Source: Deltaproteobacteria bacterium
Lineage (GTDB): Bacteria; Desulfobacterota; Desulfobacteria; Desulfobacterales; Desulfosarcinaceae
Reading direction: 5' to 3'
Assembly (NCBI GenBank): GCA_020444075.1
Contig: JAHLLR010000001.1
Location: forward strand, 136,569-200,568
DNA length: 64,000 nucleotides
Translations under genes and position numbers: made by a program
In this document: piece after piece, positions 8,886 through 18,079 of the stretch
Layout of the letters: each line of letters begins with the position of its first letter
Numbering within the stretch: position 1 is the stretch's first letter
The notes under the pieces: model-generated
The model's database searches: none
What the model saw: the letters and a program-made list of their open reading frames with translations, nothing else
What the model was told of the DNA's origin: nothing

Positions 8886-8976
8886 GGTTCAGATCAAGGT
8901 CGCAGCATGTTTCAGACCGGAGGCGTAGCAGCGCTGCGTCGAGGATCTGAAACATGGGAGAACGCCGATCTGGACC
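8886..8976. repeat. 91-bp near-palindrome (large nested hairpin)
   Basis: Two 31-base arms (8886-8916 and 8946-8976) are reverse complements in register: the outer 10 bases match at 9, the next 10 form an internal loop with few matches, and the inner 11 bases (CATGTTTCAGA / TCTGAAACATG) match perfectly. The 29-base apex contains the palindrome GCAGCGCTGC. It lies in the same-strand spacer between livF-paaK and the binding-protein gene. It may be a mobile REP-like element or an mRNA processing/stability structure. Confidence 0.7.
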
Positions 8977-9001
8977 ACAAGATGCCATTTAGGAACATAC
9001 A

Positions 9002-11107
9002 TCAGACGATTTCGTCCGTGATTCGGCTGTCAAACACCCGCTGGCTCTTGCGCTCGGTGCGGGGGAGCCGGCCGTAGTCCACCAGTTCGACATCGATGGA
9101 AACCAACAGCTGCCTTTTTACCTGATAGATGGTTTCATGCACCAGCTCCGCCGTCCGGTCGGCATCAACGGCCTGCCCCCTTTCGATGACCAGTTTCATG
9201 GAATCCTTCCCGGATGAACCATCGCGGGTCAGGACGATCTGGTATTCGGAGCCCAGCCCCGGAATCGCCGAGAGAATGGTATCGATGGTGGAGGGGTAGA
9301 TGTTGACGCCCCGGAATTTGATGGTGTCGTCGCTGCGGCCCTTGATGCGGGAGTGGCGGGGCATGACCGAGCCGCAGGTGCATTTGCCGGGAATGATGCG
9401 GGTGATGTCCCGGGTCCGGTAGCGGATCAACGGCGCCGCTTCCTTGCACAAGGTGGTGACCACCATCTCCCCCCACTCGCCGTCCGGCAGGGGCTGCAGC
9501 GTTTCCGGATCGATGATTTCCATAATGTAGTAATCGCCCCAGTAATGGATGCAGTCATGATCGGCGCACTCGATGCCGGTGCCGGGACCGTATAGTTCGG
9601 TGAGGCCGGTGATGTCGAAGAGCTCGGCGCCGCCGAAGAGTTCGGATATTTTCCGGCGCATGGATCGTGAGCTGCGCTCGGAACCGTAAATAATTTTGCG
9701 GATGTTGATTTTATCGGCGATGCCGCGGCGATGGATCTCCTCGGCCATGAGCAGGGCCATGGAGGCCGTACTGCAAAAGACCGTCGAGCGGACATCCTGC
9801 ATGAACTGGAGGTGCATGTCGATATTGCCCGGCCCTACCGGGACAGCCATGGCGCCGACCTTCTCGCATCCCAGCTGAAAGCCCATGCCGGCCGTCCAGA
9901 TCCCGTAGCCCACGGCAATCTGTACCCGGTCCAGGGGGGTGACGCCGGCCATTTCATAGCAGCGCGCAAAAAAGTGAATCCAGTCGTCCAAGTCTTTCTG
10001 GGTGTAGCCGATGATCTTGCGCTTGCCGGTGGTGCCCGAACTGGCGTGGATGCGCACGATCTGTTCAAAGGGAACCGCGCGCAGGGGAAACGGATAGAAC
10101 TCGCGCAGATCGTCGGCGGTGGTAAACGGCATCCGCCTGAGATCTTCCATGCTCCGGATGGACGCGGGGGTGACTCCGGCCGCTTCCAGACGCTGGCGGT
10201 AAAAGCTGGAGCCTTCAAAGGCATGGCGGACGGTCCACTGCAGTCCGGTGAGCTGGTGGGCGGCCAATGCCTGGTCATCGGGGAAATCGGGCATAAACGT
10301 GTGTCGATGCATGTCGGGTTTCTCCAAACGGATGTTGGTCAGTCCGGCTGCCCCCAGCCGGCTGGCCGCTGGTTTCTCTTTGCTGGCGGCGCCCAGAAAG
10401 GCAGCGCGCAGCTTGGGGTCGACGAGCAGGTCCTGACTGCTTCCCTGTTGGACAATGCGTCCGCCGGCCATCAGAAAAGCTTTATGGGAGGCCGACAGCG
10501 CTCGGGCGGCATTCTGCTCCACCAGCAGGATGGTCACGCCGGAACGCGCCAGCTGGTGGATAATTGCAAAGATCTCATCGGTGATCAAAGGGGCCAGGCC
10601 CAGGCTGGGTTCATCCAGCAGCAGCAATCGCGGCCGGGCCATCAAGGCGCGCCCCATGGCCAGCATCTGCTGCTCGCCGCCGGACAGGGTCCCTGCCGCC
10701 TGGTCCCGGCGCTCGGCCAGACGACCGAAACGGTCGTACACGGCCTGCATGCGGCGGGCGACTTCCTTTCGTCCCGTTTTCAATGCAGCCGTGCCCATCT
10801 GCAAATTTTCCGCTACGGTCAGGTGCGGAAAGACCTCTCTTCCTTCCGGAGTCAGGGCCAGGCCCTGGCGAACCATCTGCACCGGTGAGTTGCCGGTGAC
10901 GTCATGACCCTCCAGGAAGACTTCTCCTGCCGAGGGTTTCATGAGACCCATGATGCATTTCAACAGGGTGGTTTTACCGGCGCCGTTGGCGCCCACCAGG
11001 GCGACCGTCTCCCCCGGATCGATGGTCAGGTCCACCCCGAACAGAGCCTGTGCAGCCCCGTAATGGGCAGTCAGGTGGTCGATGGAGAGCAAATGGGGTT
11101 GGGTCAT
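9002..11107 (-). CDS. livF-paaK: fused LivF ABC ATPase - phenylacetate-CoA ligase
   Basis: One uninterrupted 701-residue frame. Residues 1-~240 are a LivF-type ATPase: Walker A GANGAGKTT, signature LSGGEQQ, Walker B LLLLDEPSLGL, H-loop region VEQN. After about 25 linker residues comes a complete 436-residue phenylacetate-CoA ligase: SSGTTGKRKIIGYT (AMP binding), the ITGLTELYGPG block, YRTRDITRIIPG and the hinge IKGRSDD; this adenylates an arylacetate and transfers it to CoA. The start at 11107 leaves one base after the livG stop; an upstream in-frame ATG at 11191 would overlap livG and is rejected. An internal ATG at 10312, with GGAG nine bases before it, could also give free ligase. Confidence 0.85.
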   Translation of the reverse strand: MTQPHLLSIDHLTAHYGAAQALFGVDLTIDPGETVALVGANGAGKTTLLKCIMGLMKPSAGEVFLEGHDVTGNSPVQMVRQGLALTPEGREVFPHLTVAENLQMGTAALKTGRKEVARRMQAVYDRFGRLAERRDQAAGTLSGGEQQMLAMGRALMARPRLLLLDEPSLGLAPLITDEIFAIIHQLARSGVTILLVEQNAARALSASHKAFLMAGGRIVQQGSSQDLLVDPKLRAAFLGAASKEKPAASRLGAAGLTNIRLEKPDMHRHTFMPDFPDDQALAAHQLTGLQWTVRHAFEGSSFYRQRLEAAGVTPASIRSMEDLRRMPFTTADDLREFYPFPLRAVPFEQIVRIHASSGTTGKRKIIGYTQKDLDDWIHFFARCYEMAGVTPLDRVQIAVGYGIWTAGMGFQLGCEKVGAMAVPVGPGNIDMHLQFMQDVRSTVFCSTASMALLMAEEIHRRGIADKINIRKIIYGSERSSRSMRRKISELFGGAELFDITGLTELYGPGTGIECADHDCIHYWGDYYIMEIIDPETLQPLPDGEWGEMVVTTLCKEAAPLIRYRTRDITRIIPGKCTCGSVMPRHSRIKGRSDDTIKFRGVNIYPSTIDTILSAIPGLGSEYQIVLTRDGSSGKDSMKLVIERGQAVDADRTAELVHETIYQVKRQLLVSIDVELVDYGRLPRTERKSQRVFDSRITDEIV

Positions 11108-11108
11108 G

Positions 11109-11873
11109 TCAGGCAGTCGCCTCCATGCGGCCCAGGTAGGCCTCCAGAACCAGGGGGTTGCTGCGGACCGCCTCCGGCTTTCCAGAGGCAATGCAGCGAC
11201 CGCTGTCCAGGACCACCACCTGGTCCGCCACCTCCATCACCAGTTCCATGTCGTGCTCCACCAGCAGCATGGTGTGGCCGGCGCTGCGCTGTCGGCGGAT
11301 GTGGCGCGCAATCTGCGCCGTTTCTTCGGTGTTCAACCCGGCCACCGGCTCGTCCAGCAGCACCAGCCGGGGATCGCTCACGAAGGCGCGCGCCATCTCC
11401 ACCCGTTTTTTTTCGCCGTAGGAGAGCGACGATGCCGGCCAGTGCGCTTTTTTTGCCAGGCCGAAGTCATCCAGTGCCTTCAGGGCGCGCAGGCGAAGCT
11501 GCCGCTCCTGGTGGCGCAGGGCCGGCAGACGCATCATGGAAACGGCAAAAGAGCGCTCGGCCGCCACCGTCAGGCCGGTCAATACGTTGTCCAGCACCGT
11601 CAGCCGGGAAAACAGCTTCAGATTCTGAAAGGTGCGGGCAACGCCCAGGGCGGCAATTTTGAACGCCGGCAGGGCTTCTACCGGGCGTCGCGCCAAAAGA
11701 ACGCTGCCGGCCTGAACCCGGTCCACGCCGCTGATGCAATTGATCAGGGTGGATTTGCCGGCGCCATTGGGTCCGATGAGCGCCGTCACCTGCCCCGGGG
11801 CAATGCGAAACGAGACATCCTGCAAGGCCGGCAGGCCGCCGAACCATTTGCTGACATTTCTCAATTCAAGCAT
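11109..11873 (-). CDS. livG: branched-chain-type ABC transporter ATPase LivG
   Basis: A 254-residue ATPase with Walker A GPNGAGKST, signature LSYGEKKRVEMARAF, Walker B LVLLDEPVAGL and the H-loop VEHDMELVMEVAD. The extended region between Walker A and signature is typical of LivG. It should pair with the LivF domain of the following gene to drive uptake through LivH-LivM. It overlaps livM by eight bases and ends one base before livF-paaK, so the three are translationally coupled. Confidence 0.93.
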   Translation of the reverse strand: MLELRNVSKWFGGLPALQDVSFRIAPGQVTALIGPNGAGKSTLINCISGVDRVQAGSVLLARRPVEALPAFKIAALGVARTFQNLKLFSRLTVLDNVLTGLTVAAERSFAVSMMRLPALRHQERQLRLRALKALDDFGLAKKAHWPASSLSYGEKKRVEMARAFVSDPRLVLLDEPVAGLNTEETAQIARHIRRQRSAGHTMLLVEHDMELVMEVADQVVVLDSGRCIASGKPEAVRSNPLVLEAYLGRMEATA

Positions 11874-12855
11874 GACGATTCAAGGCGATGCGCGTCCGCA
11901 CCGCGTCGACAATGCCCGTCACCAGTCCCTGGGGCAGAAAGAGCAGAATCATGACCAGGATCAGGCCATGGATGATGTCTTTGAACGATTCCAGGGCCTC
12001 GATCCATTCGGGCAGCAAGGTGATCAGGGCCGTACCGAACAGGGTTCCCCAGATAGAGCCCATGCCGCCCACCACCACCATGATCACAAAATCCACGGAA
12101 ACGAAAATATTGAACGAATCCGGGCTCACAAAGGCATAACAGTGGGCGAACAGGCTGCCGGCCACCGAGGCCAGCACCGCCGACAGGATAAACACTTTCA
12201 CCTTGGCGCGGCGGGTGTCCACCCCCAGTGCGGCCGCCGCGGTTTCATCTTCCGCCAGGGCCGCCAGTCCCCGTCCCACACCGCTGCGCACCAGGTTGAG
12301 GCACAGCAGAAGCGCGACCATGGCAAAGGTCCACACCAGGTAGTGAAAATGGATTTCGTTGTCGAACACCACGGAACCGATGGTAAGATAGGGGATGCCG
12401 GCGAAACCGCTGGGCCCGCCGGTTACCGCATCCCATTGCACCAGGATGGTATACACGACGATGTTGAACCCTAAAGTCGCCATGGCCAGGTAGTGTCCGC
12501 TCAGCTTGAGTGCGGGGAGCCCCACCGCCAGGGCGATCAGGGCGGCAACCAGGGCGACCGCCATCATGACAGGCCAGGCCGGTCCGCCCAGTGTGACGGT
12601 GCCGATGGCCGATCCGTAGGCGCCGATGGCGAAAAAAGCGGCGTGTCCCAGACTGATCTGGCCGGCATAGCCGATGAACAGGTTCAGCCCCAGTACCACG
12701 ATCGCATAGATGGCGATCAGGTTGGACAGGCCCAGGTTGTAAGGGTTGCTCTCCATCACCGGCCAGGCCACCAGCACCACGCCCAGGGCCAGCACGGTCA
12801 GGCCGGTGCGGTGCAGGTATATAAAATAGAAGAGGTTGTCTCTGGTCGTTAGCAT
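11866..12855 (-). CDS. livM: branched-chain-type ABC transporter permease LivM
   Basis: A 329-residue inner-membrane permease with about nine helices. The family block GYAGQISLGHAAFFAIGAY is near residue 64, and the ATPase-contacting loop AEDETAAAALGVDTRRAKVKVFILSA (split here as AEDETAAAALGV and AKVKVF) is near residue 185. The C terminus has the glycine-rich VVVGGMGSIWG element. The start ATG is the first in frame. The upstream spacer to livH is 143 bases and carries a 16-bp inverted repeat. Confidence 0.92.
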   Translation of the reverse strand: MLTTRDNLFYFIYLHRTGLTVLALGVVLVAWPVMESNPYNLGLSNLIAIYAIVVLGLNLFIGYAGQISLGHAAFFAIGAYGSAIGTVTLGGPAWPVMMAVALVAALIALAVGLPALKLSGHYLAMATLGFNIVVYTILVQWDAVTGGPSGFAGIPYLTIGSVVFDNEIHFHYLVWTFAMVALLLCLNLVRSGVGRGLAALAEDETAAAALGVDTRRAKVKVFILSAVLASVAGSLFAHCYAFVSPDSFNIFVSVDFVIMVVVGGMGSIWGTLFGTALITLLPEWIEALESFKDIIHGLILVMILLFLPQGLVTGIVDAVRTRIALNRHA

Positions 12856-12901
12856 GGTGGTTCAACTGAGCGCCGATCAATATCAGCATATCATCAATTA
12901 G

Positions 12902-12978
12902 AGAATACAGAAGCCAGGAGTCAGAATCCAGACGGGCGAAGCGCAGCGACATCCTCTTCCTTCTGGCTTCTGTATTCT
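12902..12978. repeat. 16-bp inverted repeat between livM and livH
   Basis: AGAATACAGAAGCCAG (12902-12917) is the exact reverse complement of 12963-12978, with 45 bases between. The arms are built of the CAGAAG/CTTCTG units that recur in other spacers here (for example 19040-19070 and 42570-42600). No T run follows on the minus strand, so it is not an obvious intrinsic terminator; it may attenuate or stabilise the liv transcript. Confidence 0.6.
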
Positions 12979-12998
12979 GAATTCCGACTTCTTTCTTT

Positions 12999-13865
12999 TC
13001 ACTTTCCCAGCAACCCTTTCGGCCGGACAAAAAGCACCAGCAGCAACACCACGAATGCCGATACATCCTTGTATGCACTGCTCCAGTATCCGGCGGACAG
13101 GGATTCCAGCAACCCCAGCAGCAACCCTCCCAGCACGGCGCCGGGGAAAGAGCCGAACCCGCCCAGGATGGCGGCGGCGAAGCCCTTGAGTCCCAGCAGC
13201 ACTCCCACGTCATAGCTCAATGTGGTGATGGGGGTCACCAGCACACCGGCCAGGCCGCCCAATCCGCCGGCCAGGGCAAAGCTGGCCGCCTTGACGCGCC
13301 CCACGGGAATACCCACCACCGCGGCTGCCGTCTGATTGGAAGCCACGGCACGCATGCACAGGCCCAGCCGGGTACCGCGGAAAAAAAAGACCAGCAGCCC
13401 GATGGCCAGGGTGGTGATGACCAGGATGGCCACGGCCTGCGGCAAAATGGCGGCACCGGCGATGCGCAGAGGTTCCTCGCCCGCCAGCGGTGGAACGGCC
13501 ATGCGGTTTTTTCCCCAGATCAGCTTCATGCCGCCGCGCAGGATAATGGAAATGCCGATAGTCAGAAAGATCAGCACCAGGTGGTTCTGGGACCGGGACG
13601 GCCGGACCCCCAGACGCTCCACGACGATTCCCACCAGGGTAACGGCCGCCACGGCGCAGGGCAGAGCCACCACCATGGGCAGGCCGCTCCAGAACAGTCC
13701 GCTGAACAGGAACATGCCCCCCAGGGAGACAAAATCCACCTGGGCAAAATTGACGATGCCGATGGTGTTGTGCACCACGCAGAACCCCAAGGCGATCAGG
13801 GCATAAATGGCACCGCTGGTGATCCCTGCAAACACGAACTGCAGCAGGTCCTGGAAACCGGACAA
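12999..13865 (-). CDS. livH: branched-chain-type ABC transporter permease LivH
   Basis: A 288-residue inner-membrane permease starting near FQDLLQFVFAGITSGAIYAL, followed by the family block GFCVVHNTIGIVNFAQVDF and an ATPase-contact loop with TAAAVVGIPVGRVKAASF. I prefer the TTG at 13865 because GGAGGA lies directly before it; another TTG seven codons upstream (13886) has no ribosome site. It is the first gene of the minus-strand liv unit. The divergent sensor kinase begins 240 bases away. Confidence 0.9.
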   Translation of the reverse strand: MSGFQDLLQFVFAGITSGAIYALIALGFCVVHNTIGIVNFAQVDFVSLGGMFLFSGLFWSGLPMVVALPCAVAAVTLVGIVVERLGVRPSRSQNHLVLIFLTIGISIILRGGMKLIWGKNRMAVPPLAGEEPLRIAGAAILPQAVAILVITTLAIGLLVFFFRGTRLGLCMRAVASNQTAAAVVGIPVGRVKAASFALAGGLGGLAGVLVTPITTLSYDVGVLLGLKGFAAAILGGFGSFPGAVLGGLLLGLLESLSAGYWSSAYKDVSAFVVLLLVLFVRPKGLLGK

Positions 13866-13911
13866 TGTTCCTCCGCATAGAAACAATTTTGATTTTAAAG
13901 AGGCCCAGACT

Positions 13912-14073
13912 ATGCCAGGCTATGACTCAGGTCAAGTCCATAAATGTGAAGTTGCTTTTCTTGAACCCTTTACGTGCAACCCGGTCTGCAAGAACAGCAA
14001 ATGTTTCGCATGGTACCTATGGTCGAAACAAAACCGCTGTGATATAAAATCGAAATTGGATAGATCGATTTAA
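13912..14073 (+). CDS. possible small Cys-rich protein, 53 aa
   Basis: An ATG-started frame of 53 residues between livH and the sensor kinase, with AAAGAGG eight bases before the ATG. It contains five Cys, including CNPVCKNSKC, and two Trp. No family is recognised, and the spacing of Cys suggests a metal or disulfide site if expressed. It could equally be chance; the stop lies 31 bases before the kinase start, so co-transcription is possible. Confidence 0.3.
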   Translation: MPGYDSGQVHKCEVAFLEPFTCNPVCKNSKCFAWYLWSKQNRCDIKSKLDRSI

Positions 14074-14104
14074 TCGGCAGCCACGATAAAGGAATCCTGC
14101 CCAT

Positions 14105-17100
14105 ATGACTGGATCGAAGCCGACCGTCAGGAATTCATGGATGAGCCGGACCCTGATCATCCTCCTTGGCGGCATTCTTTTGGCAGGCGCCTTTACCACC
14201 TGGTGGACGGTCAGGCAAGCGAACCGCTATATGCGCGAGGACCTGCTTTACCAGGCCCGTCTCGTGGCTCAGACAGTGGATATCAAACGGATCCTGTCGC
14301 TTTCGGGTTCCGATGCCGACCTGATTGCAGCTGACTATCTCCGACTCAAGGAGCAGTTGGCCTGTATCAGAAAAGCCAGCGCAGGATGTAAATTCATTTA
14401 CCTCCTCGGCCGCCGGGAAAATGGCCCTGTTTTCTTCTTTGTGGACAGCGAACCGCCTGGCTCAGAAGACGAATCCCCGGCCGGCCAGATCTACGAAGAG
14501 GTATCCAGCGAGGACCTGAGGGCTTTTGAAGAGAAGAGGGCCCTGACCTCGGGACCGGCCAGCGACCGCTGGGGGACATGGATCAGCGCCCTGGTGCCCC
14601 TGACCGACCCTGATTCCGATGCCCTGGTCGCGGTCCTGGGAATAGATTTTGATGCCCGCGACTGGCAACGGAAACTGAAGCAAACTGCATTACCGTCGAT
14701 CCTGTTTACCCTGGCCACGATGGCACTGTTGACTGTCGGGGCATACCTTCTCAACCGGCGCACCAATGGTGACGATCAGCCACCCCATCACTACCGATAC
14801 CGGCCGATAATTCTTGTAATCGTCATCACTGGATCGTTCCTGAGCTTGTCGACGGCCTGGATAACCAATGGACAGACCATCCATTCGCGCCGCCAGGCCT
14901 TCCGGCAACTGGCACAGGACAAGGCCAGCGCCATCGCCAAGGCCCTCCATACCTTGCGTCATACCGAACTGGAGGCCCTGGCGCGTCTTTTTGAAGCCAG
15001 CGAGTACGTAAGCCCGAAAGAGTTCAACGATTACACCGATTATCTGCTAAAGAATCCTGTGATCCGGACCTGGGCCTGGGCCCAGTGGATGCCGGCTTCG
15101 GACCGGGAGCGCATGGAGGAGCAGATCCGTGCCGAGGGTCTCTCTGAATTTTCGATTTGGCAACGGGATGTGAACGGCAACCGCCTTCCCGTCGCAAAGC
15201 GCGACGACGGCTACTGCCCAATCATCCGTGCAGCGCCTGCAGAAAGAAAGCGGGAGGCGCTGGGGTTCGATCTCGGTTCCGATCCGTTGCGGCAAAGGGC
15301 GCTGGAAGCGGCCGCACACAGCGGTCTGACCACCTGCAGCGCCCCCATCGGTAATCCGGGAGAGCCGAACACGCCGGCAATCATTCACGTTTTCCGACCC
15401 ATCTTTGCGCAGGACAACGCTTCCCGCCTGCGCGGATTTGCATTGGCCGATCTTCAACCTGCCGCGCTTCTGAAAAGCGCACGCCCAACCGATGCGGTTC
15501 TCCTGGAGCTGGCGATTGGTATTTCCGGAACGGCCATCGAAACCCTCGCCGCGTCCTGGGAACGCGGCAGCTTTCCAGATACCCGGTTATCCGTGACATA
15601 CCCAATCTTCGAATTCGGCCAGGTATTTCTGGTAACTGCTTATGCAGGATCGGCATTCATGAAGCTCTACGCCTTCCGGGTGGCGTGGCTGGTCCTGATC
15701 GCCGGTTTGATGCTAACGATACTGCTGGCCGGATGGTTCGGATCCGTCCATCGCAAACGGGAGCAACTGGAAAGGCTGGTCGAGGAGCGTACCCGCAGTC
15801 TTGTCGAAACCCGGAATCAGATGGAACTGGTACTGCACGGCGCCGATCTGGGCGCCTGGGAATGGTGCGTGCCCTCCGACGCAATGATCGTCAATGAAAA
15901 CTGGGCGAAGCTAATCGGGTACCGGTTCGACGAAATCGGGCCGCTTCTCGAAAACTGGAGAGGGTTGATCGCGCCTGAAGACATAACTGCCGCGAACGAG
16001 GCCATGCAGTTGCACCTGGAAGGTCAATCGGATTTTTACGAGATCGAACATCGCCTGCTGCACAAGGCGGGGCATTATATCTGGGTGCTGGCCAAAGGCC
16101 GCGTGATCGAAAGGGATGCGGAGGGCTGCCCGCTAAGGGTCTGCGGAACATGCCTCGACACCACCAAACACAGACAGGTCGAGGCGGCATTGAAAACCAG
16201 TGAAACACTCCTGCGAACACTGATTGACACGCTGCCTGATCTGGTCTGGCTCAAGGATCCGCAGGGGGTTTACCTGGCCTGCAACAAACGTTTTGAACGT
16301 TTGTATGGGGCGAAAGAAGCCGACATCATTGGTAAAACCGATTATGATTTTGTAGACCCGGAGTTGGCCGATTTCTTCCGGAAAAAAGATGAGGCCGCCA
16401 TGGTGGCGGGCAGCGCCTGCCTGAATGAGGAAGAGCTTACCTTTGCCGACGATGGCCATCGCGAACTCGTGGAAACCATTAAGACACCGATGGTGGACGC
16501 GCGAGGCAGGCAGATTGGCGTGCTGGGCATTGCCCGGAACATCACCGACCGCAAACGCACCATGGAGATGCTTCGCCTGTCCGAGGAGAAATTTTCCAAA
16601 ATTTTTGCCATGTCGCCGGATATCATCGCCATCACCCGCTTGCAGGACGGAAAGATCATGGATGTCAATATCGGCTTCGAGGAGACCACCGGCTGGAAAA
16701 GAAGCGAGGTCGTGGGGCGAACATCGGCCGACATTCAATTCTGGGCCGATCCGTCGGCTCGAGAGGATATGGTAACCGAATTGATGGCCGGCCGTGATGT
16801 CCTGCATCGCGAAATAGAATTCCGGCGCAAAGACGGTAACAGGAGGATCGGTGTTTATTCAGCCCGAATGATCCGTATTTCGGACGAAGTGACGTTGATT
16901 TTCATCCTGCAGGATATCACCAAAAGCAGAAGTCTGGAAGCTCAGCTGCAACAATCCCAGAAGCTGGAAGCCGTGGGCGTCCTGGCCGGAGGAGTGGCCC
17001 ACGACTTCAATAACATGCTGGGAGCCATCATAGGGTATGCCGAACTGTCCATGAGCACACTGGATTCGTCCGATCCCATGCGCAGAAATTTCAACAAGAT

Positions 17101-18079
17101 CCTCGACGCCGCCCAGCGTTCGGCCAACCTTACCCGGCAGCTCCTGGCCTTCGCCCGTAAACAGACAATCGAACCGGTGGTGTTCGACCTCAATGCCTCG
17201 ATCGAAGGCACCCTGAAAATGCTGCGCCGGCTCATCGGTGAAAACATCGAATTGGCCTGGCAGCCAACGACCGTAAAATGCTCCGTTTGCATGGACCCCG
17301 GCCAGCTGGACCAGATCCTGGCCAACCTGTGCGTCAACGCCCGGGATGCCATCGCGGAGGTCGGCAAAATAACCATAAAAACCAGCACTATATTGTTCGA
17401 CGAGATCTCTTGCAGCGCCTATGCCGACTGTGTCCCCGGGGAGTACGTACGGCTCACCATCGGCGACGACGGTTGTGGCATGGACCGGGAGACCCAGGAC
17501 CACATCTTTGAACCCTTTTTTACCACCAAGGGAATCGGCCAGGGCACGGGATTGGGGCTGGCCACCGTATACGGTATTGTCAAGCAGAACCAGGGATTTA
17601 TCCAACTTTACAGTGAGTCCGGCATCGGCACGACCTTCGATATTTACCTGCCCCGGCATGCCGGTGGCGCCGAGACCGCGATCAAAGACAGCGACGATGC
17701 GATCCCGTACAGCCAGGGCGAGACCATCCTGATGGTGGAAGACGATCCCACCATGCGGGAAATGGGTCTGCTGATGCTGCAGCGTCTGGGGTACACCGTT
17801 CTCCCGGCGGCAACGCCCGGCGAGGCCATCCGAATGGCCGAGGACGAGCACACGGACATCCAGCTGTTCATCACCGACGTGGTCATGCCCGAAATGAACG
17901 GCCGTGAACTGGCCGACCGGCTGCTGGCGATTCGGCCGGGGATGAAGCACCTGTTCATGTCCGGCTACACCGCCGATGTCATCGCCCACCAGGGCGTGCT
18001 GGAGGAAGGGGTCAACTTCATCCATAAGCCGTTTACGGTGAAGGATTTGGCTGTCAAGATCCGGGCGGTGCTGGCATGA
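14105..18079 (+). CDS. hybrid sensor histidine kinase: Cache - CHASE - 3 PAS - HisKA - HATPase - REC
   Basis: A 1324-residue membrane sensor. An N-terminal helix (~17-37) is followed by a Cache-like periplasmic domain, two helices (~200-256), a second periplasmic domain of CHASE type (FEASEYVSPKEFNDYTDYL, then DLGSDPLRQRALEAA), a fourth helix (~525-548), and three PAS domains (~575-935) for cytosolic sensing. HisKA carries the phospho-acceptor His966 in GGVAHDFNNML. The ATPase domain has CVNARDAI, DDGCGM and GTGLGLATVYG. A receiver domain ends the protein, with acceptor Asp1258 in ITDVVMPEMNG. The output partner is not encoded here. Two separate extracytoplasmic sensors in one kinase are unusual. 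Confidence 0.92.
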   Translation: MTGSKPTVRNSWMSRTLIILLGGILLAGAFTTWWTVRQANRYMREDLLYQARLVAQTVDIKRILSLSGSDADLIAADYLRLKEQLACIRKASAGCKFIYLLGRRENGPVFFFVDSEPPGSEDESPAGQIYEEVSSEDLRAFEEKRALTSGPASDRWGTWISALVPLTDPDSDALVAVLGIDFDARDWQRKLKQTALPSILFTLATMALLTVGAYLLNRRTNGDDQPPHHYRYRPIILVIVITGSFLSLSTAWITNGQTIHSRRQAFRQLAQDKASAIAKALHTLRHTELEALARLFEASEYVSPKEFNDYTDYLLKNPVIRTWAWAQWMPASDRERMEEQIRAEGLSEFSIWQRDVNGNRLPVAKRDDGYCPIIRAAPAERKREALGFDLGSDPLRQRALEAAAHSGLTTCSAPIGNPGEPNTPAIIHVFRPIFAQDNASRLRGFALADLQPAALLKSARPTDAVLLELAIGISGTAIETLAASWERGSFPDTRLSVTYPIFEFGQVFLVTAYAGSAFMKLYAFRVAWLVLIAGLMLTILLAGWFGSVHRKREQLERLVEERTRSLVETRNQMELVLHGADLGAWEWCVPSDAMIVNENWAKLIGYRFDEIGPLLENWRGLIAPEDITAANEAMQLHLEGQSDFYEIEHRLLHKAGHYIWVLAKGRVIERDAEGCPLRVCGTCLDTTKHRQVEAALKTSETLLRTLIDTLPDLVWLKDPQGVYLACNKRFERLYGAKEADIIGKTDYDFVDPELADFFRKKDEAAMVAGSACLNEEELTFADDGHRELVETIKTPMVDARGRQIGVLGIARNITDRKRTMEMLRLSEEKFSKIFAMSPDIIAITRLQDGKIMDVNIGFEETTGWKRSEVVGRTSADIQFWADPSAREDMVTELMAGRDVLHREIEFRRKDGNRRIGVYSARMIRISDEVTLIFILQDITKSRSLEAQLQQSQKLEAVGVLAGGVAHDFNNMLGAIIGYAELSMSTLDSSDPMRRNFNKILDAAQRSANLTRQLLAFARKQTIEPVVFDLNASIEGTLKMLRRLIGENIELAWQPTTVKCSVCMDPGQLDQILANLCVNARDAIAEVGKITIKTSTILFDEISCSAYADCVPGEYVRLTIGDDGCGMDRETQDHIFEPFFTTKGIGQGTGLGLATVYGIVKQNQGFIQLYSESGIGTTFDIYLPRHAGGAETAIKDSDDAIPYSQGETILMVEDDPTMREMGLLMLQRLGYTVLPAATPGEAIRMAEDEHTDIQLFITDVVMPEMNGRELADRLLAIRPGMKHLFMSGYTADVIAHQGVLEEGVNFIHKPFTVKDLAVKIRAVLA

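Noticed and set aside
11108..11191. N-terminal extension of LivF from the ATG at 11191
   Set aside because: It would overlap livG by 83 bases, adds Arg/Trp-rich non-family sequence, and the normal LivF start at 11107 follows the livG stop by one base.
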